Notes: a model not told the origin generated them from the sequence alone. A stretch of DNA of 16,316 nt from Deltaproteobacteria bacterium (GCA_015233285.1 JADFYA010000029.1:1-16316), one strand, 5' to 3'; shown: positions 1 through 7,452, numbered from the stretch's first letter. Numbers and translations are program-made.

Positions 1-471
1 AACCGCTTGATTACCCTGGGTGATTATTCGAGACAACCACAGACAGAATTGCACTCCAGGATATAGTATCCAGATCATCCATTGGAGAGGATAGGCGACG
101 TAAGGCCACAAACTTCGCCAATAGATTGCTCCCACGGTCTTAGGAATAATCTCCGAAAAAATCAAAATAATCATGGTGAAGCCAAAAGAAAACCAAATCA
201 ACCGGTTCGGACCGAAAAGATCGATGGCCAAAGCCCCGGCCGTTGACGCCCCGACAGTGGTCACGACCGTGCTGAGAATGAGCATGGCTGCCAATGGAGC
301 GGCAATGTTCTTTTTCAGGCTGAGAAAAAGCCGGGCCGTCTTAGTCTGCCGGTTTTCATCAATCGCGGCATCCAATTCGGTCCGGGGAGTTGAATACAAT
401 ACCGCCTCAATAAAAGAGAAAATCATGGTCAAGCCAACGACCAGGACAACAATTAAAATCAAAGCAACCAT
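1..471 (-). CDS. CNNM/CorC-family (DUF21) membrane protein, N-terminal part
   Basis: Translating the minus strand from the ATG at 469-471 gives 157 open codons running off the left edge, so only the N-terminal part is seen. It starts with a hydrophobic helix, followed by FSFIEAVLYSTPRTEL, which resembles the conserved small-residue/Glu segment of the first helix of DUF21 domains (S-x-x-E-x-x-x-x-S). A second helix follows (about residues 57-80, rich in small residues, TTVGAST), and a third with FSEIIPKTVGAIY, matching the family's (G/S)E-x-x-PK-x-x-A signature. DUF21 is the transmembrane domain of the CNNM/CorC/HlyC family, linked to Mg2+ or other cation export, normally followed by CBS and CorC-HlyC domains that would lie outside the window. 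A Shine-Dalgarno AAGGAG sits 6 nt before the ATG. Family call fairly secure; substrate unknown. Confidence 0.85.
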   Translation of the reverse strand, partial: MVALILIVVLVVGLTMIFSFIEAVLYSTPRTELDAAIDENRQTKTARLFLSLKKNIAAPLAAMLILSTVVTTVGASTAGALAIDLFGPNRLIWFSFGFTMIILIFSEIIPKTVGAIYWRSLWPYVAYPLQWMIWILYPGVQFCLWLSRIITQGNQAV

Positions 472-766
472 CTGCAACTCCTTGGTGGTTATTTGAAGAA
501 GAGACCATAATCCGTCGTCTCCCCAATGTAATTATGGCCGGTTCGATGCAGATTAAGAGTGAGTCTGGATAATATTGATAATGGTCTGTTAGTCGGTGAA
601 TCAACCCCACTCTATCACTTATACCACAAAACCCGGCAAAAAGGCTTTGACAAAAAACAAGTGCCTCTGTTATTTCTGGATCTGGATAATCCGGCCGGCT
701 TGGGCCTGGATTCGGACCACAGCCTTCGGTCCTCTAAGCATCTATAAGAAATTAAAGGAGATTCAA
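472..766. other. Intergenic region between divergent genes
   Basis: This 295-bp gap separates the minus-strand DUF21 gene from the plus-strand crotonase. Both promoters should lie here. A perfect -35 hexamer TTGACA occurs at 647-652 on the plus strand, but the best -10 behind it (TGTTAT, 668-673) has a short 15-bp spacer, so I do not call a firm promoter. The decamer TCTGGATAAT occurs twice (564-573 and 681-690). Plus-strand reading frames from about 559 and 596 lack a ribosome site and look non-coding. No tRNA or terminator was seen. Confidence 0.5.
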
Positions 767-1534
767 ATGGAGTATAAGCATATCCTGGTAAAAAAAGACA
801 ACGGCCTGGTCACAATCACCCTGAATCGACCGCCGCTGAACTGGTTAAACATCGCCATGATGGAAGAGATTAATCAGGCATTATCAGGCCTTAAAGATGA
901 CTCAGGGATCAAGCTGCTGATGTTTGATGCCTCCGGGAAGGCCTTTTCGGTCGGAGTTGAAGTCGCCGAGCACATGGGCGGCCTGGCTGAAAAGATGATC
1001 GAGGTATTTCATGGGATGTTCCGATTGATTGACCAGGTGGGGGTCCCGACCCTGGCCGTGGTCCATGGTTCATGCCTGGGTGGGGGATGCGAGCTGGCCA
1101 TCTATTGTGACATGGTCCTGGCTCTGGACAATGCCAAGTTTGGGCAACCGGAGATAGCCGTGGGGGTTTATCCGCCTATTGCGGCGCTGGTCTTGCCCCA
1201 TATCATCGGCCGCAAGAAAGCGATGGAATTGGTCCTTTCCGGGGATATCATTGACGCCAAAACGGCTTTGGAAATCGGTCTGGTCAATCAAGTGGTCCCG
1301 GTCGCGGAAAAGGATCAGGCGGTGGGAAAAATGGTCAACAAGTTCCTGACGAAGAGTGCCGCAGTTCTTAAATTGACCAAAAAAGCTTGTTTAACCGGAA
1401 TCTTGTCCCAATCCCACGACAACCTGAAAACGATCGAAGATATCTACCTAAACGAACTGATGAAAACCCATGACGCCTTAGAAGGATTGAACTCCTTTTT
1501 GGAAAAACGCAACCCGACCTGGAAGAACTGCTAA
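767..1534 (+). CDS. Enoyl-CoA hydratase/isomerase (crotonase) family; probable cyclohexa-1,5-diene-1-carboxyl-CoA hydratase-like
   Basis: A 255-residue cytoplasmic crotonase. The frame is open upstream to 596, but ATG 767 is chosen because AAAGGAG lies 6 nt before it and MEYKHILVKKDNGLVTITLN is a typical family start. Oxyanion-hole segments are at residues 59-66 (AFSVGVEV) and 101-107 (GSCLGGG). Both catalytic glutamates of the hydratases are kept: E109 in GGGCELA and E129 in FGQPEI. After this, the usual hydratase PGxGGTQRL is replaced by GVYPPIAALVLP, and residues 68-88 contain EHMGGLAEKMIEVFHGMFR. From memory, these two features are shared with dienoyl-CoA hydratases (Dch/BamR), which add water to cyclohexa-1,5-diene-1-carboxyl-CoA in anaerobic benzoyl-CoA breakdown. 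The crotonase fold is certain; the substrate is inferred, and no other benzoyl-CoA pathway gene is adjacent. Confidence 0.8.
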   Translation: MEYKHILVKKDNGLVTITLNRPPLNWLNIAMMEEINQALSGLKDDSGIKLLMFDASGKAFSVGVEVAEHMGGLAEKMIEVFHGMFRLIDQVGVPTLAVVHGSCLGGGCELAIYCDMVLALDNAKFGQPEIAVGVYPPIAALVLPHIIGRKKAMELVLSGDIIDAKTALEIGLVNQVVPVAEKDQAVGKMVNKFLTKSAAVLKLTKKACLTGILSQSHDNLKTIEDIYLNELMKTHDALEGLNSFLEKRNPTWKNC

Positions 1535-1557
1535 CCGGGCCTGACCGATTCTCATTT

Positions 1558-1607
1558 GACGCAAAGAAGATTGTTCCTACATATTTTCTTTGCGTCGTTG
1601 CGTTTTT
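1558..1607 (+). terminator. Candidate terminator after the crotonase gene
   Basis: GACGCAAAGAA (1558-1568) pairs perfectly with TTCTTTGCGTC (1586-1596), an 11-bp stem that can be extended by three pairs including a G-U. It lies 24 nt past the stop codon. A run of five T follows at 1603-1607, separated from the stem by GTTGCG, so the spacing is not ideal for Rho-independent termination. It could instead be an RNA-stabilising 3' hairpin. Confidence 0.45.
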
Positions 1608-1618
1608 GGGGTTATAGT
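1590..1618 (+). promoter_or_regulatory. Weak candidate promoter for queE-queC-hepT
   Basis: TATAGT at 1613-1618 matches five of six -10 positions, with TTGCGT at 1590-1595 (three of six) 17 bp upstream. It would give a leader of roughly 105 nt before queE. The -35 overlaps the right arm of the preceding hairpin. No preQ1 riboswitch motif was recognised in the leader. A 6-bp hairpin, ATGCCG/CGGCAT (1667-1672 with 1682-1687), lies just before the heptamer repeats. Confidence 0.25.
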
Positions 1619-1691
1619 CGGGCGGTTTTTATGGTATCTTTCAGAGGACGGCTCAAAGCCCCGATGATGCCGGACTCAACTCGGCATTTGT

Positions 1692-1726
1692 GACACGTGA
1701 CCCGAAACCTGCAACCCGAAATCCGA
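1692..1726 (+). repeat. Degenerate heptamer array abutting queE
   Basis: Five consecutive 7-mers can be read: GACACGT, GACCCGA, AACCTGC, AACCCGA, AATCCGA. They follow the same AACNNGN pattern as the arrays around selA. The array ends 3 bp before the preferred queE ATG, occupying the place where a ribosome-binding site would be expected. Confidence 0.6.
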
Positions 1727-1729
1727 CCG

Positions 1730-2371
1730 ATGCAACTACGAATCAATGAAATATTTTCCAGCATTCAAGGGGAATCCACCTACGCCGGACGTCCTTGCGC
1801 CTTTGTTCGATTGACCGGGTGCAACCTGCGTTGTCTATATTGCGACACTAAGTACGCTTACCACGAAGGCCGGGATCTGCCCGTCAATGAAATTATGGCC
1901 CAGGTGACGGCTTGTGGGCCGAGGTTGGTTTTGTTGACCGGTGGAGAACCGTTGCTCCAGCCACACACACCGGCTCTGGCCGACCTCCTGTTGCGCGCCG
2001 GCTTCGAGGTCCTGGTGGAAACCAACGGGACAATGGACATCAGTGGGTTACCCCCAGGGGTGATTCGTATTGTTGACGTGAAATGCCCTGGTAGTGGTGA
2101 AGCCGGCAGTTTCTTGCGGAGCAATTTGGATTATCTCACCCCCACCGACGAAATCAAGTTTGTGATCAGCTCCCAGGAAGATATTGACTACGCGGTGAAC
2201 ATGGTTCAGCGCGACGGCCTGGACTCCCGAGCTGTTATTTTATTTTCGCCAGTCTTTGGAGTCATGCCGCCGGCTAGCCTGGCCGCCTCGATTTTGGCCT
2301 CAGGTCTTCAGGTCAGGCTCCAGTTGCAACTCCATAAGTATATTTGGTCGCCGGAAAGTAGAGGTGTCTAA
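1730..2371 (+). CDS. queE: 7-carboxy-7-deazaguanine synthase
   Basis: A radical SAM enzyme of 213 residues that converts 6-carboxy-5,6,7,8-tetrahydropterin into 7-carboxy-7-deazaguanine, the second dedicated step to preQ0 and queuosine. The 4Fe-4S cluster motif is CNLRCLYC (C31, C35, C38; CxxxCxxC), and the SAM-binding GGEP is at 71-74. The N-terminus ([17 protein letters not shown]) and C-terminal LQLHKYIW are typical of QueE. A GTG at 1697 would add 11 residues, but these are encoded by the heptamer repeat and are not family-like, so ATG 1730 is preferred although it lacks a clear Shine-Dalgarno. The stop is 2 bp before queC, which implies one operon. Confidence 0.93.
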   Translation: MQLRINEIFSSIQGESTYAGRPCAFVRLTGCNLRCLYCDTKYAYHEGRDLPVNEIMAQVTACGPRLVLLTGGEPLLQPHTPALADLLLRAGFEVLVETNGTMDISGLPPGVIRIVDVKCPGSGEAGSFLRSNLDYLTPTDEIKFVISSQEDIDYAVNMVQRDGLDSRAVILFSPVFGVMPPASLAASILASGLQVRLQLQLHKYIWSPESRGV

Positions 2372-2373
2372 CC

Positions 2374-3060
2374 ATGAAAGAAAAAGCGATAATTTTACTC
2401 AGTGGCGGGATTGATTCGGCCACATGTTTGGCGGTGGCCAAAAAAGAGGGGTTCGACCTTTACGCCTTGAGTTTTCGTTATGGTCAGCGCCATCAGGTGG
2501 AATTGACAGCCGCAGCTAAGGTGGCAGAATCATTGGGTGTGGTAGAACATATCGTGTTCGGCCTGGATCTATCTATTTTTGAGGGTTCAGCTCTGACGGG
2601 GCCATTGGAGGTGCCCAAGGGGCGGCCCATGAACGAAATCGGAAAGGACATTCCCATCACCTATGTCCCGGCCAGGAACACCATCTTCCTGTCCATCGCC
2701 ATGGCCTACGCCGAAGTAAGAGGGGCTTCAAGTATCTTTGCCGGGATGAATGCGGTGGATTATTCCGGTTACCCGGATTGCCGGCCGGTGTTCATTGCCG
2801 CGTTCGAGCGGATGGCCAATTTAGCCACCAAAGCCGCGGTCACGGGTAAAATGGGTCTCCAGATCAGGACGCCTCTAATTAGCCTCAGCAAGGCCGAAAT
2901 CATTTCCTTCGGCAATTCCCTGGGCGTTGACTACAGCCTGACCTTGAGCTGCTATGATCCCGACCAGGAGGGGCGTTCCTGCGGCCAGTGCGACAGTTGT
3001 CTCATCAGGATGACCGGATTCCGGGAAGCCGAGGTACCTGATCCGACCATCTACCGATGA
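2374..3060 (+). CDS. queC: 7-cyano-7-deazaguanine synthase
   Basis: An ATP-dependent enzyme of 228 residues that turns 7-carboxy-7-deazaguanine plus ammonia into preQ0, the product of the step before it in this operon. The PP-loop ATP-pyrophosphatase motif SGGIDS is at residues 10-15, near the N-terminus as usual. The C-terminal zinc site is complete: C193, C203, C206 and C209 (C-x9-C-x2-C-x2-C). Length is normal for the family. It starts 2 bp after the queE stop, and its own TGA overlaps the ATG of the hepT-like gene by 4 bp (ATGA), so the three genes are almost certainly co-transcribed. queD and queF are not in the window. Confidence 0.95.
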   Translation: MKEKAIILLSGGIDSATCLAVAKKEGFDLYALSFRYGQRHQVELTAAAKVAESLGVVEHIVFGLDLSIFEGSALTGPLEVPKGRPMNEIGKDIPITYVPARNTIFLSIAMAYAEVRGASSIFAGMNAVDYSGYPDCRPVFIAAFERMANLATKAAVTGKMGLQIRTPLISLSKAEIISFGNSLGVDYSLTLSCYDPDQEGRSCGQCDSCLIRMTGFREAEVPDPTIYR

Positions 3061-3470
3061 TGGACGATGTGATTCTCAACAAAAAGGAAAGCATTGAACA
3101 GTGCGTCAGACAGATTCGGCTGTATTACGCTAAACATTCCGATCTATCGTTCGAAGAAGATCATTTCAAGCAAGACGCCATTGCCACACAACTCCAGCAG
3201 GCCGCTGATAAATGCATTGATCTGGCCAATCACATCGTCAGGATTAAGAAGCTGGGCATACCTAAAGAAAAAAAAGACGGATTTGTCTTGCTGGCCGGTG
3301 CAGGAATAATCACCAAAGAGCTATCGATGCGTCTGGAATGTATGGTCGGGTTCAGGAATATCTTGGTTCATGAATACCAGACGGTGGAGTTGATGATTTT
3401 CAAAGATGTGATTGAAAACCATCTTGACGATCTGATACTTTTGACTTCGTGCATTTTGGAGGCGGATTGA
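3057..3470 (+). CDS. HepT-like HEPN ribonuclease-domain protein (DUF86), orphan
   Basis: A 137-residue, mostly helical protein of the HepT/DUF86 HEPN family. The active-site motif R-x4-H-x-Y is intact in RNILVHEY (R100, H105, Y107). [16 protein letters not shown] and [11 protein letters not shown] match the usual HepT core, and the length is typical. In known HepT-MntA toxin-antitoxin pairs, HepT is an RNase neutralised by the nucleotidyltransferase MntA, which AMPylates the motif tyrosine. No MntA-like gene (GSx10DxD) is found beside it: upstream is queC, overlapping by 4 bp, and the 299 bp downstream hold no such frame. The start may be ATG 3057 or the next codon, ATG 3060. Family call is strong; whether it is a toxin here is unknown. 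Confidence 0.88.
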   Translation: MMDDVILNKKESIEQCVRQIRLYYAKHSDLSFEEDHFKQDAIATQLQQAADKCIDLANHIVRIKKLGIPKEKKDGFVLLAGAGIITKELSMRLECMVGFRNILVHEYQTVELMIFKDVIENHLDDLILLTSCILEAD

Positions 3471-3489
3471 TGGGTAGCCACCTAAAACT

Positions 3490-3536
3490 AAAAAAATAAC
3501 CCCGCCCGGGCCTCTATCGAGACGTGTCGAACGGGG
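3490..3536 (-). terminator. Possible minus-strand terminator downstream of hemW
   Basis: Read on the minus strand, CCCCG (3536-3532) can pair with CGGGG (3504-3500) around a loop that itself contains TCGA/TCGA pairing, followed by TTATTTTTTT. The T tract is convincing but the outer stem is only 5 bp with a long loop. It lies about 235 bp beyond the hemW stop. Confidence 0.3.
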
Positions 3537-3550
3537 AGCAAGTGCCTTTA

Positions 3551-3582
3551 ATATAATTCATCATGAATATAACTCATCATGA
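3551..3582. repeat. 16-bp tandem repeat, two copies
   Basis: ATATAATTCATCATGA (3551-3566) is followed without a gap by ATATAACTCATCATGA (3567-3582), with one mismatch. Each copy contains a CAT-C-ATG dyad; the first reads ATTCAT-C-ATGAAT (3556-3568). It lies in the gap between convergent hepT and hemW, so a promoter-operator role for an annotated gene is not obvious. The rest of the 3471-3769 gap holds only a two-copy ACTGAAT heptamer at 3739-3752. Confidence 0.7.
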
Positions 3583-3769
3583 AAGATTTTGCAAGCTAAA
3601 TCGTTTTGGAATATCTCCGCTTCCGTGCAGTCTCTTCCTAATCCCTAAATTAATCCCGTGCCTTCCGCTGAACGACGACTATTACGAGGTGTGGGGAAGG
3701 ATTACCTGGAAAAGCTAATTTTAGCAGGGACGTCAGCCACTGAATACTGAATAGCGTGTCATAACCGAA

Positions 3770-4933
3770 TCAAATCTCCAGGTAAAGAGGCACGGCGTCG
3801 GCCAGCAACAGACCCTTTTCGGTTAATCGCAGCCAGCCGTTATTGATTTCCAAGATATTTTCGGCCAGCAGCCCGGCCCAATGCGGCCCAAACAGATCTT
3901 GAACCGCCACCTGGAATACCGACTCAAATGCGGCCAGGTCAATCCCCTCGATCAATCTCAAGTCCAGGTAAACGGCTTCCAATATCCGCTGCTCCCTGGT
4001 CAGGGTCTCAGATCCGGCTACAGCGCCGCGACCGTCGGTTATGGCCCCGATATAATCTGAAACTGAAGATAGATTCCAGAAGCGCCGGGGTTGCACAAAG
4101 GAATGGGCGGCCGGGCCAAACCCCAGGTAGGGGGCCATGGTCCAGTAGCGCCGGTTATGCCGGCAAATATATCTTTCTTCCCTGGCGAAGTTGGAAATTT
4201 CATAACGGTGGTAACCGGCTGCGGCCAGTAGTTGGGCCATGCTCTTCATTGCTCGACCGGCTTGTGTCTCATTGGGCAAGGCCACGGCCCCCTGGGCCAC
4301 CCGCCGGGCCAACGGCGTTTCCGGCTCCAGAGTCAACAAATAGCACGAGATGTGCTCCACGGCCAGGGCTGCGGCGGCCTTTATCTGATGCTCCAGGTCA
4401 GACGGGGTTTGTCCGGGTAGACCATAGATCAGGTCGATCCCCAGATTCTCGAATCCGGCTTGCCGGGCCAGGTCAATTGCCTTTACAGCCTCCTCGGCGT
4501 CATGAATCCGGCCCAGAAAAGATAAGTCTTGATCGTTAAAGGACTGGATCCCCAGATTGAGCCGATTGACCCCAATCCTTTTCAACTCCTTCAAGTAGGC
4601 TAAGTCTACGGTCCCGGGGTTGGCCTCCAGGCTGATTTCGGCGTCCGGCAGTATCTCAAACCTGGCGGCCAGGACGTCCATAACTTCAGCCACATTCGCC
4701 ACAGGCAGCATGGACGGGGTCCCGCCACCCCAATAAACAGTGTCCACCTGCCCGAGACATTCCGCCTGTTGAATCTCCCTCTTCAGGGCATCCACATATG
4801 GCCCGATCAGCCGACGATCAGTAATCGAATAGAAATCGCAATAAGCGCATTTTTTTACGCAAAACGGCGTATGAAGATATATCCCCAGACTAGATTGATT
4901 CATCCCCAAGGGGCGCCTCCTCATCTCGGTCAT
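3770..4933 (-). CDS. hemW: Radical SAM heme chaperone HemW
   Basis: A 387-residue radical SAM protein of the coproporphyrinogen oxidase-like group. The cluster motif is CVKKCAYC (C25, C29, C32) followed by D-F. The F34 position is the mark of HemW, whereas true HemN has a fourth cysteine there (CxxxCxxCxC). GGGTPS is at 69-74 and EANPGT further on; LGIQSFNDQDLSFLGRIH and the HemN C-terminal winged-helix-like domain follow. HemW binds heme and is thought to deliver it to respiratory proteins. The start is uncertain: ATG 4933 has no Shine-Dalgarno, while ATG 4903 (residue 11, MNQSSLGIYLHTPFC) fits the family better and has AGGAGG 12 nt upstream. The minus-strand membrane gene ends about 50 bp downstream in coordinates, upstream in transcription. 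Confidence 0.92.
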   Translation of the reverse strand: MTEMRRRPLGMNQSSLGIYLHTPFCVKKCAYCDFYSITDRRLIGPYVDALKREIQQAECLGQVDTVYWGGGTPSMLPVANVAEVMDVLAARFEILPDAEISLEANPGTVDLAYLKELKRIGVNRLNLGIQSFNDQDLSFLGRIHDAEEAVKAIDLARQAGFENLGIDLIYGLPGQTPSDLEHQIKAAAALAVEHISCYLLTLEPETPLARRVAQGAVALPNETQAGRAMKSMAQLLAAAGYHRYEISNFAREERYICRHNRRYWTMAPYLGFGPAAHSFVQPRRFWNLSSVSDYIGAITDGRGAVAGSETLTREQRILEAVYLDLRLIEGIDLAAFESVFQVAVQDLFGPHWAGLLAENILEINNGWLRLTEKGLLLADAVPLYLEI

Positions 4934-4986
4934 GATCTTGGTGTTTATGGTGAAGCAGCCAGGTGTCGTGATCAGGGGCAGCCGAG

Positions 4987-5298
4987 CTACTTCTTTCTGG
5001 CAGAAAAGATTTTTTTGACAATCCAGAACATAATTATTAGGATAATGATGGCGCCCAACAACGCCGCGGCGCTACCCATGAGAGTGTCAAATAGTCCGAC
5101 AAAGGCCGTGGTCATAGCGCTGATAAACTTGACCAATGCCTGGTAAAAAATGATCAAGGCGTCCAAAAAGAGAACTATGGCCAGCAACAGCATAGCCAGA
5201 GCAATTAAGAAGACCCACTTGTTCTGGAAAATACGGTTGATCAGGGAAGGCTGAATTGTCTCTGTCTCTATGGCTGGTTGCGCTTCTTTGTTTTTCAT
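4987..5298 (-). CDS. Small two-helix membrane protein, unknown function
   Basis: A 103-residue protein with a hydrophilic N-terminus (about 26 residues), one long hydrophobic helix at about 28-48 (VFLIALAMLLLAIVLFLDAL), an amphipathic link with FVGLFDTLMGSAAALLG, a second helix at about 80-96 and a basic tail (KKIFSARKK). The frame is open upstream to 5367, but ATG 5298 is preferred: the added residues are not protein-like and AAAGGGG lies a little over 10 nt before this ATG. It is on the same strand as hemW and ends 53 bp before it, so it may share its transcript. I do not recognise the family. Topology suggests a small inner-membrane protein. Confidence 0.65.
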   Translation of the reverse strand: MKNKEAQPAIETETIQPSLINRIFQNKWVFLIALAMLLLAIVLFLDALIIFYQALVKFISAMTTAFVGLFDTLMGSAAALLGAIIILIIMFWIVKKIFSARKK

Positions 5299-5590
5299 GT
5301 GGGTGTTTCCCCTTTGGTATTTTGTGCCCGGTGGGACATCAAATCCGGCAATCACCGGCCGGCCCATAAGACGACTCCGACTGTAAAATCGTCGTTACTC
5401 TTTAGGATTTAACACATGAATCAGCAAAATGGAAGGCCGAAAGAAAAGATATCTTCCGGGCCCGGAAAGATTATTCCGCTTGTGCCGAAGCGATTTTTGA
5501 GCCATAATGCCCCTGGTTTTCCGGCCGGCCGCGGCCCGGCTAAGTCACAAATTTCTAGTTATGTTCAAATAATATAAGGAAGGTAAGCTG
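5299..5590. other. Divergent intergenic region before pheA
   Basis: This 292-bp region separates the minus-strand membrane gene and plus-strand pheA. It contains a perfect 14-bp palindrome TTCCGGGCCCGGAA at 5454-5467, preceded by GAAAGAAAAGATATC, and a GC-rich patch of overlapping GGCC/CCGG motifs at 5520-5540. No phenylalanine-rich leader peptide, tRNA or clear sigma-70 promoter was found. Confidence 0.45.
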
Positions 5591-6697
5591 ATGGTGACAC
5601 AACCCTCAACCAGCCCTCAATTGGAGCCCCTGGAAAATCTCCGATCGGCCATAAACGACATTGATGATAAAATCCTAGATCTTCTTCTCCAACGGCAGCA
5701 AAAATCAACCGAAATCGGAAAGTTAAAAAAAGAAAAGGGGCTGGAGGTTTTTGATCCGGCCAGGGAAGAAAAGGTCCTTGACCGGTTGGCGGCCAAGGCG
5801 CAAGATATCTTGGCCCCGGAGTCTGTCCGGGGGATTTTTATGGAGATTATCAAGAATTCCCGGTTGGCTCAACAACCACTGTCGGTGGCTTTTTTGGGCC
5901 CTGAGGGCACTTTTTCCCATCAAGCGGTCTTGTCCGTCTACGGTGCGGGGACTTACTGCCGCCCGGCCGAATCCATTGAAGAGATCTTCAAGCTGGTGGA
6001 AAAAGATATTTGCCGCCAGGGCATGGTCCCGGTGGAGAATTCCTTTGAGGGTTCCATCGCCCAAACTTTGGACCTGTTTTTCCAATATAACCTCAACGTC
6101 GCGGCCGAGACGTTTGTCCGGATCAGGAATCATCTGGTGACCAGGGCGGAAAATTTGGACCAGATTAAACGCATTTATTCCCACCCCATGCCCATCGCTC
6201 AATGCCGGTCCTGGATTAAGGGGAACTTACCCAGGGCCGAATTGCATGAAGTCGGAAGCACCTCTGTGGCCGTTAAATTGGCTGCGGAAGACCCTGAGGC
6301 GGCCGCCATCGCCGGTAGCCTGGCTGCCGAAATCTATCAAATGAAAATATTGATGGAGAGTATTGAGGACCATCCCCATAACGTGACCCGGTTCCTCTCC
6401 TTGGGCAAATCAGACTCCAAGCCTTCAGGTAGGGATAAGACGACGTTTTTATTCTCTTTGAAGCACGAACCGGGCAGCCTGCACAGCGCCCTGGCTCCTT
6501 TGGCCGAGAGAGAAATAAACATAACCCACTTAGAGTCAAGGCCCATGAAGGTCCGAACCTGGGAGTATTTGTTTTACGCCGATATTGAAGGTCACCGGGA
6601 GGAAGAACGAATCAAGGAGGCCTTGTCGATGATGAATCCCCATTGCGCCTTTATGAAAGTCCTGGGGTCTTATCCAGCCGGCCGCCGGGAATCTTAG
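5591..6697 (+). CDS. pheA: Bifunctional chorismate mutase / prephenate dehydratase (P-protein)
   Basis: A 368-residue fusion catalysing chorismate to prephenate to phenylpyruvate, the route to phenylalanine. Residues about 13-90 form an all-helical AroQ chorismate mutase (LRSAINDIDDKILDLLLQR, with K44 in EIGKLKKEKG). Residues about 97-270 are prephenate dehydratase, starting VAFLGPEGTFSHQA and ending with the catalytic TRF motif (266-268). Residues about 283-360 are an ACT domain for phenylalanine feedback, with GSLHSAL at 295 and ESRP at 315-318, both regulatory motifs being intact. Shine-Dalgarno AAGGAAGG precedes ATG 5591. Length is normal for P-proteins. It stands alone and converges with the lipoprotein gene 13 bp away. 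Confidence 0.95.
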   Translation: MVTQPSTSPQLEPLENLRSAINDIDDKILDLLLQRQQKSTEIGKLKKEKGLEVFDPAREEKVLDRLAAKAQDILAPESVRGIFMEIIKNSRLAQQPLSVAFLGPEGTFSHQAVLSVYGAGTYCRPAESIEEIFKLVEKDICRQGMVPVENSFEGSIAQTLDLFFQYNLNVAAETFVRIRNHLVTRAENLDQIKRIYSHPMPIAQCRSWIKGNLPRAELHEVGSTSVAVKLAAEDPEAAAIAGSLAAEIYQMKILMESIEDHPHNVTRFLSLGKSDSKPSGRDKTTFLFSLKHEPGSLHSALAPLAEREINITHLESRPMKVRTWEYLFYADIEGHREEERIKEALSMMNPHCAFMKVLGSYPAGRRES

Positions 6698-6713
6698 CCT
6701 GGCCGGAAGGCTA
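6695..6713. other. Hairpin formed by the two convergent stop codons
   Basis: TAGCCT (6695-6700) and AGGCTA (6708-6713) form a 6-bp inverted repeat with a 7-nt loop. Each arm begins with the TAG stop codon of one of the convergent genes, pheA and the lipoprotein. No T tract follows on either side, so it is a weak terminator candidate at best. Confidence 0.35.
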
Positions 6714-7451
6714 GGGCTTGTCCGGCGCGGCCTGGTCCGGTAAGAGGGGTGGGAGACGGTCTAACAGGTACAGGGCAACCAACCTGGTATTTTGGTATCT
6801 TTGATATATCTTGAGTTCGGCTTCTCCCGGCGGATAGTGATCCCCAATGCCCCAGACCGGGAGGGTTTCATGGGGAATGTCGCCTAAATACTTATCTGCC
6901 ACCACCAACGGGGCCCCAGCCCGTTTCTCGGCCAGAAGCAAGTTAAACCCCGTGTTGCCCTGGACAGGGGCGGACCCCAGGGAGATTAGGAGAATCGGGC
7001 GGCCTTTAGCCTCTCGGGTCAGGATGTCGAAATATTGGATAAGCCGTTCATATTCCTTAGATTCTTTTGGGATTTCACTATTTCCCGGCCGAAACAAGAT
7101 ATTGAATTCTTCCGTACCTTGCAGCCGGGCCAGTCTCACCAGCATCCCCCAGGCCTGATTTGCAGTAGCCTGTTTTTTTTGGATTTCATCGGGTCCTTTG
7201 CCGGACCCCTCAGCCGCTCTGGCCATCTCGTCGTGGGCATCTACAAACATCTGGGCCAGGGCCCTGGTTTGGCTGGCGGAACCCCCACTGATGATAGATC
7301 CGTCAGGAAAAACAATATCTTTTGATTCTCCCGTGAGCGGTTCCTGCTTTAGGACGGCCTGAGGAGGAGCGCAGGCTGATAATGTGATCAGCGCCACGAC
7401 CAGGAAACCGAGCATAGTGCGAAGAGGACGGCACCAGATTGACCGGATCAT
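6711..7451 (-). CDS. Lipoprotein with degenerate OmpA-like domain
   Basis: A 246-residue secreted protein. Residues 1-27 are a signal peptide with two arginines, a hydrophobic stretch (LGFLVVALITL) and lipobox LSAC, giving lipidation at C27. A linker and a helical segment (about 60-112) follow. From about 115, the pattern ILFRPGNSEIPKESKEYERLI, then ILLISLGSAP, then N-x-x-LA-x-KRA resembles the beta-alpha-beta fold of OmpA C-terminal peptidoglycan-binding domains, but the usual aspartate of the TD-x-x-G segment is not seen, so binding to peptidoglycan is doubtful. The start ATG has AAGG 7 nt before it, within a tandem 10-bp repeat. Probably anchored in the outer membrane facing the periplasm; precise role unknown. 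Confidence 0.7.
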   Translation of the reverse strand: MIRSIWCRPLRTMLGFLVVALITLSACAPPQAVLKQEPLTGESKDIVFPDGSIISGGSASQTRALAQMFVDAHDEMARAAEGSGKGPDEIQKKQATANQAWGMLVRLARLQGTEEFNILFRPGNSEIPKESKEYERLIQYFDILTREAKGRPILLISLGSAPVQGNTGFNLLLAEKRAGAPLVVADKYLGDIPHETLPVWGIGDHYPPGEAELKIYQRYQNTRLVALYLLDRLPPLLPDQAAPDKP

Positions 7452-7452
7452 A

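Noticed and set aside
173..496. Plus-strand 107-codon frame at the left edge
   Set aside because: It is the antisense shadow of the DUF21 gene, whose minus-strand translation has clear family motifs and a good ribosome site.
596..766. N-terminal extension of the crotonase by 57 codons
   Set aside because: The extension is not family-like, and a strong Shine-Dalgarno points to ATG 767.
1612..1730. preQ1 riboswitch before queE
   Set aside because: I could not find the preQ1-I hairpin with an A-rich tail or the class II pattern; the leader is dominated by heptamer repeats.
3471..3769. MntA antitoxin gene or remnant after hepT
   Set aside because: The longest start-to-stop frame beginning here is a few codons, and no GS...DxD motif appears in any frame I read.
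3928..4539. 203-codon plus-strand frame opposite hemW
   Set aside because: It is rich in Pro, Arg and Ser as expected for an antisense GC-rich shadow; hemW is unambiguous.
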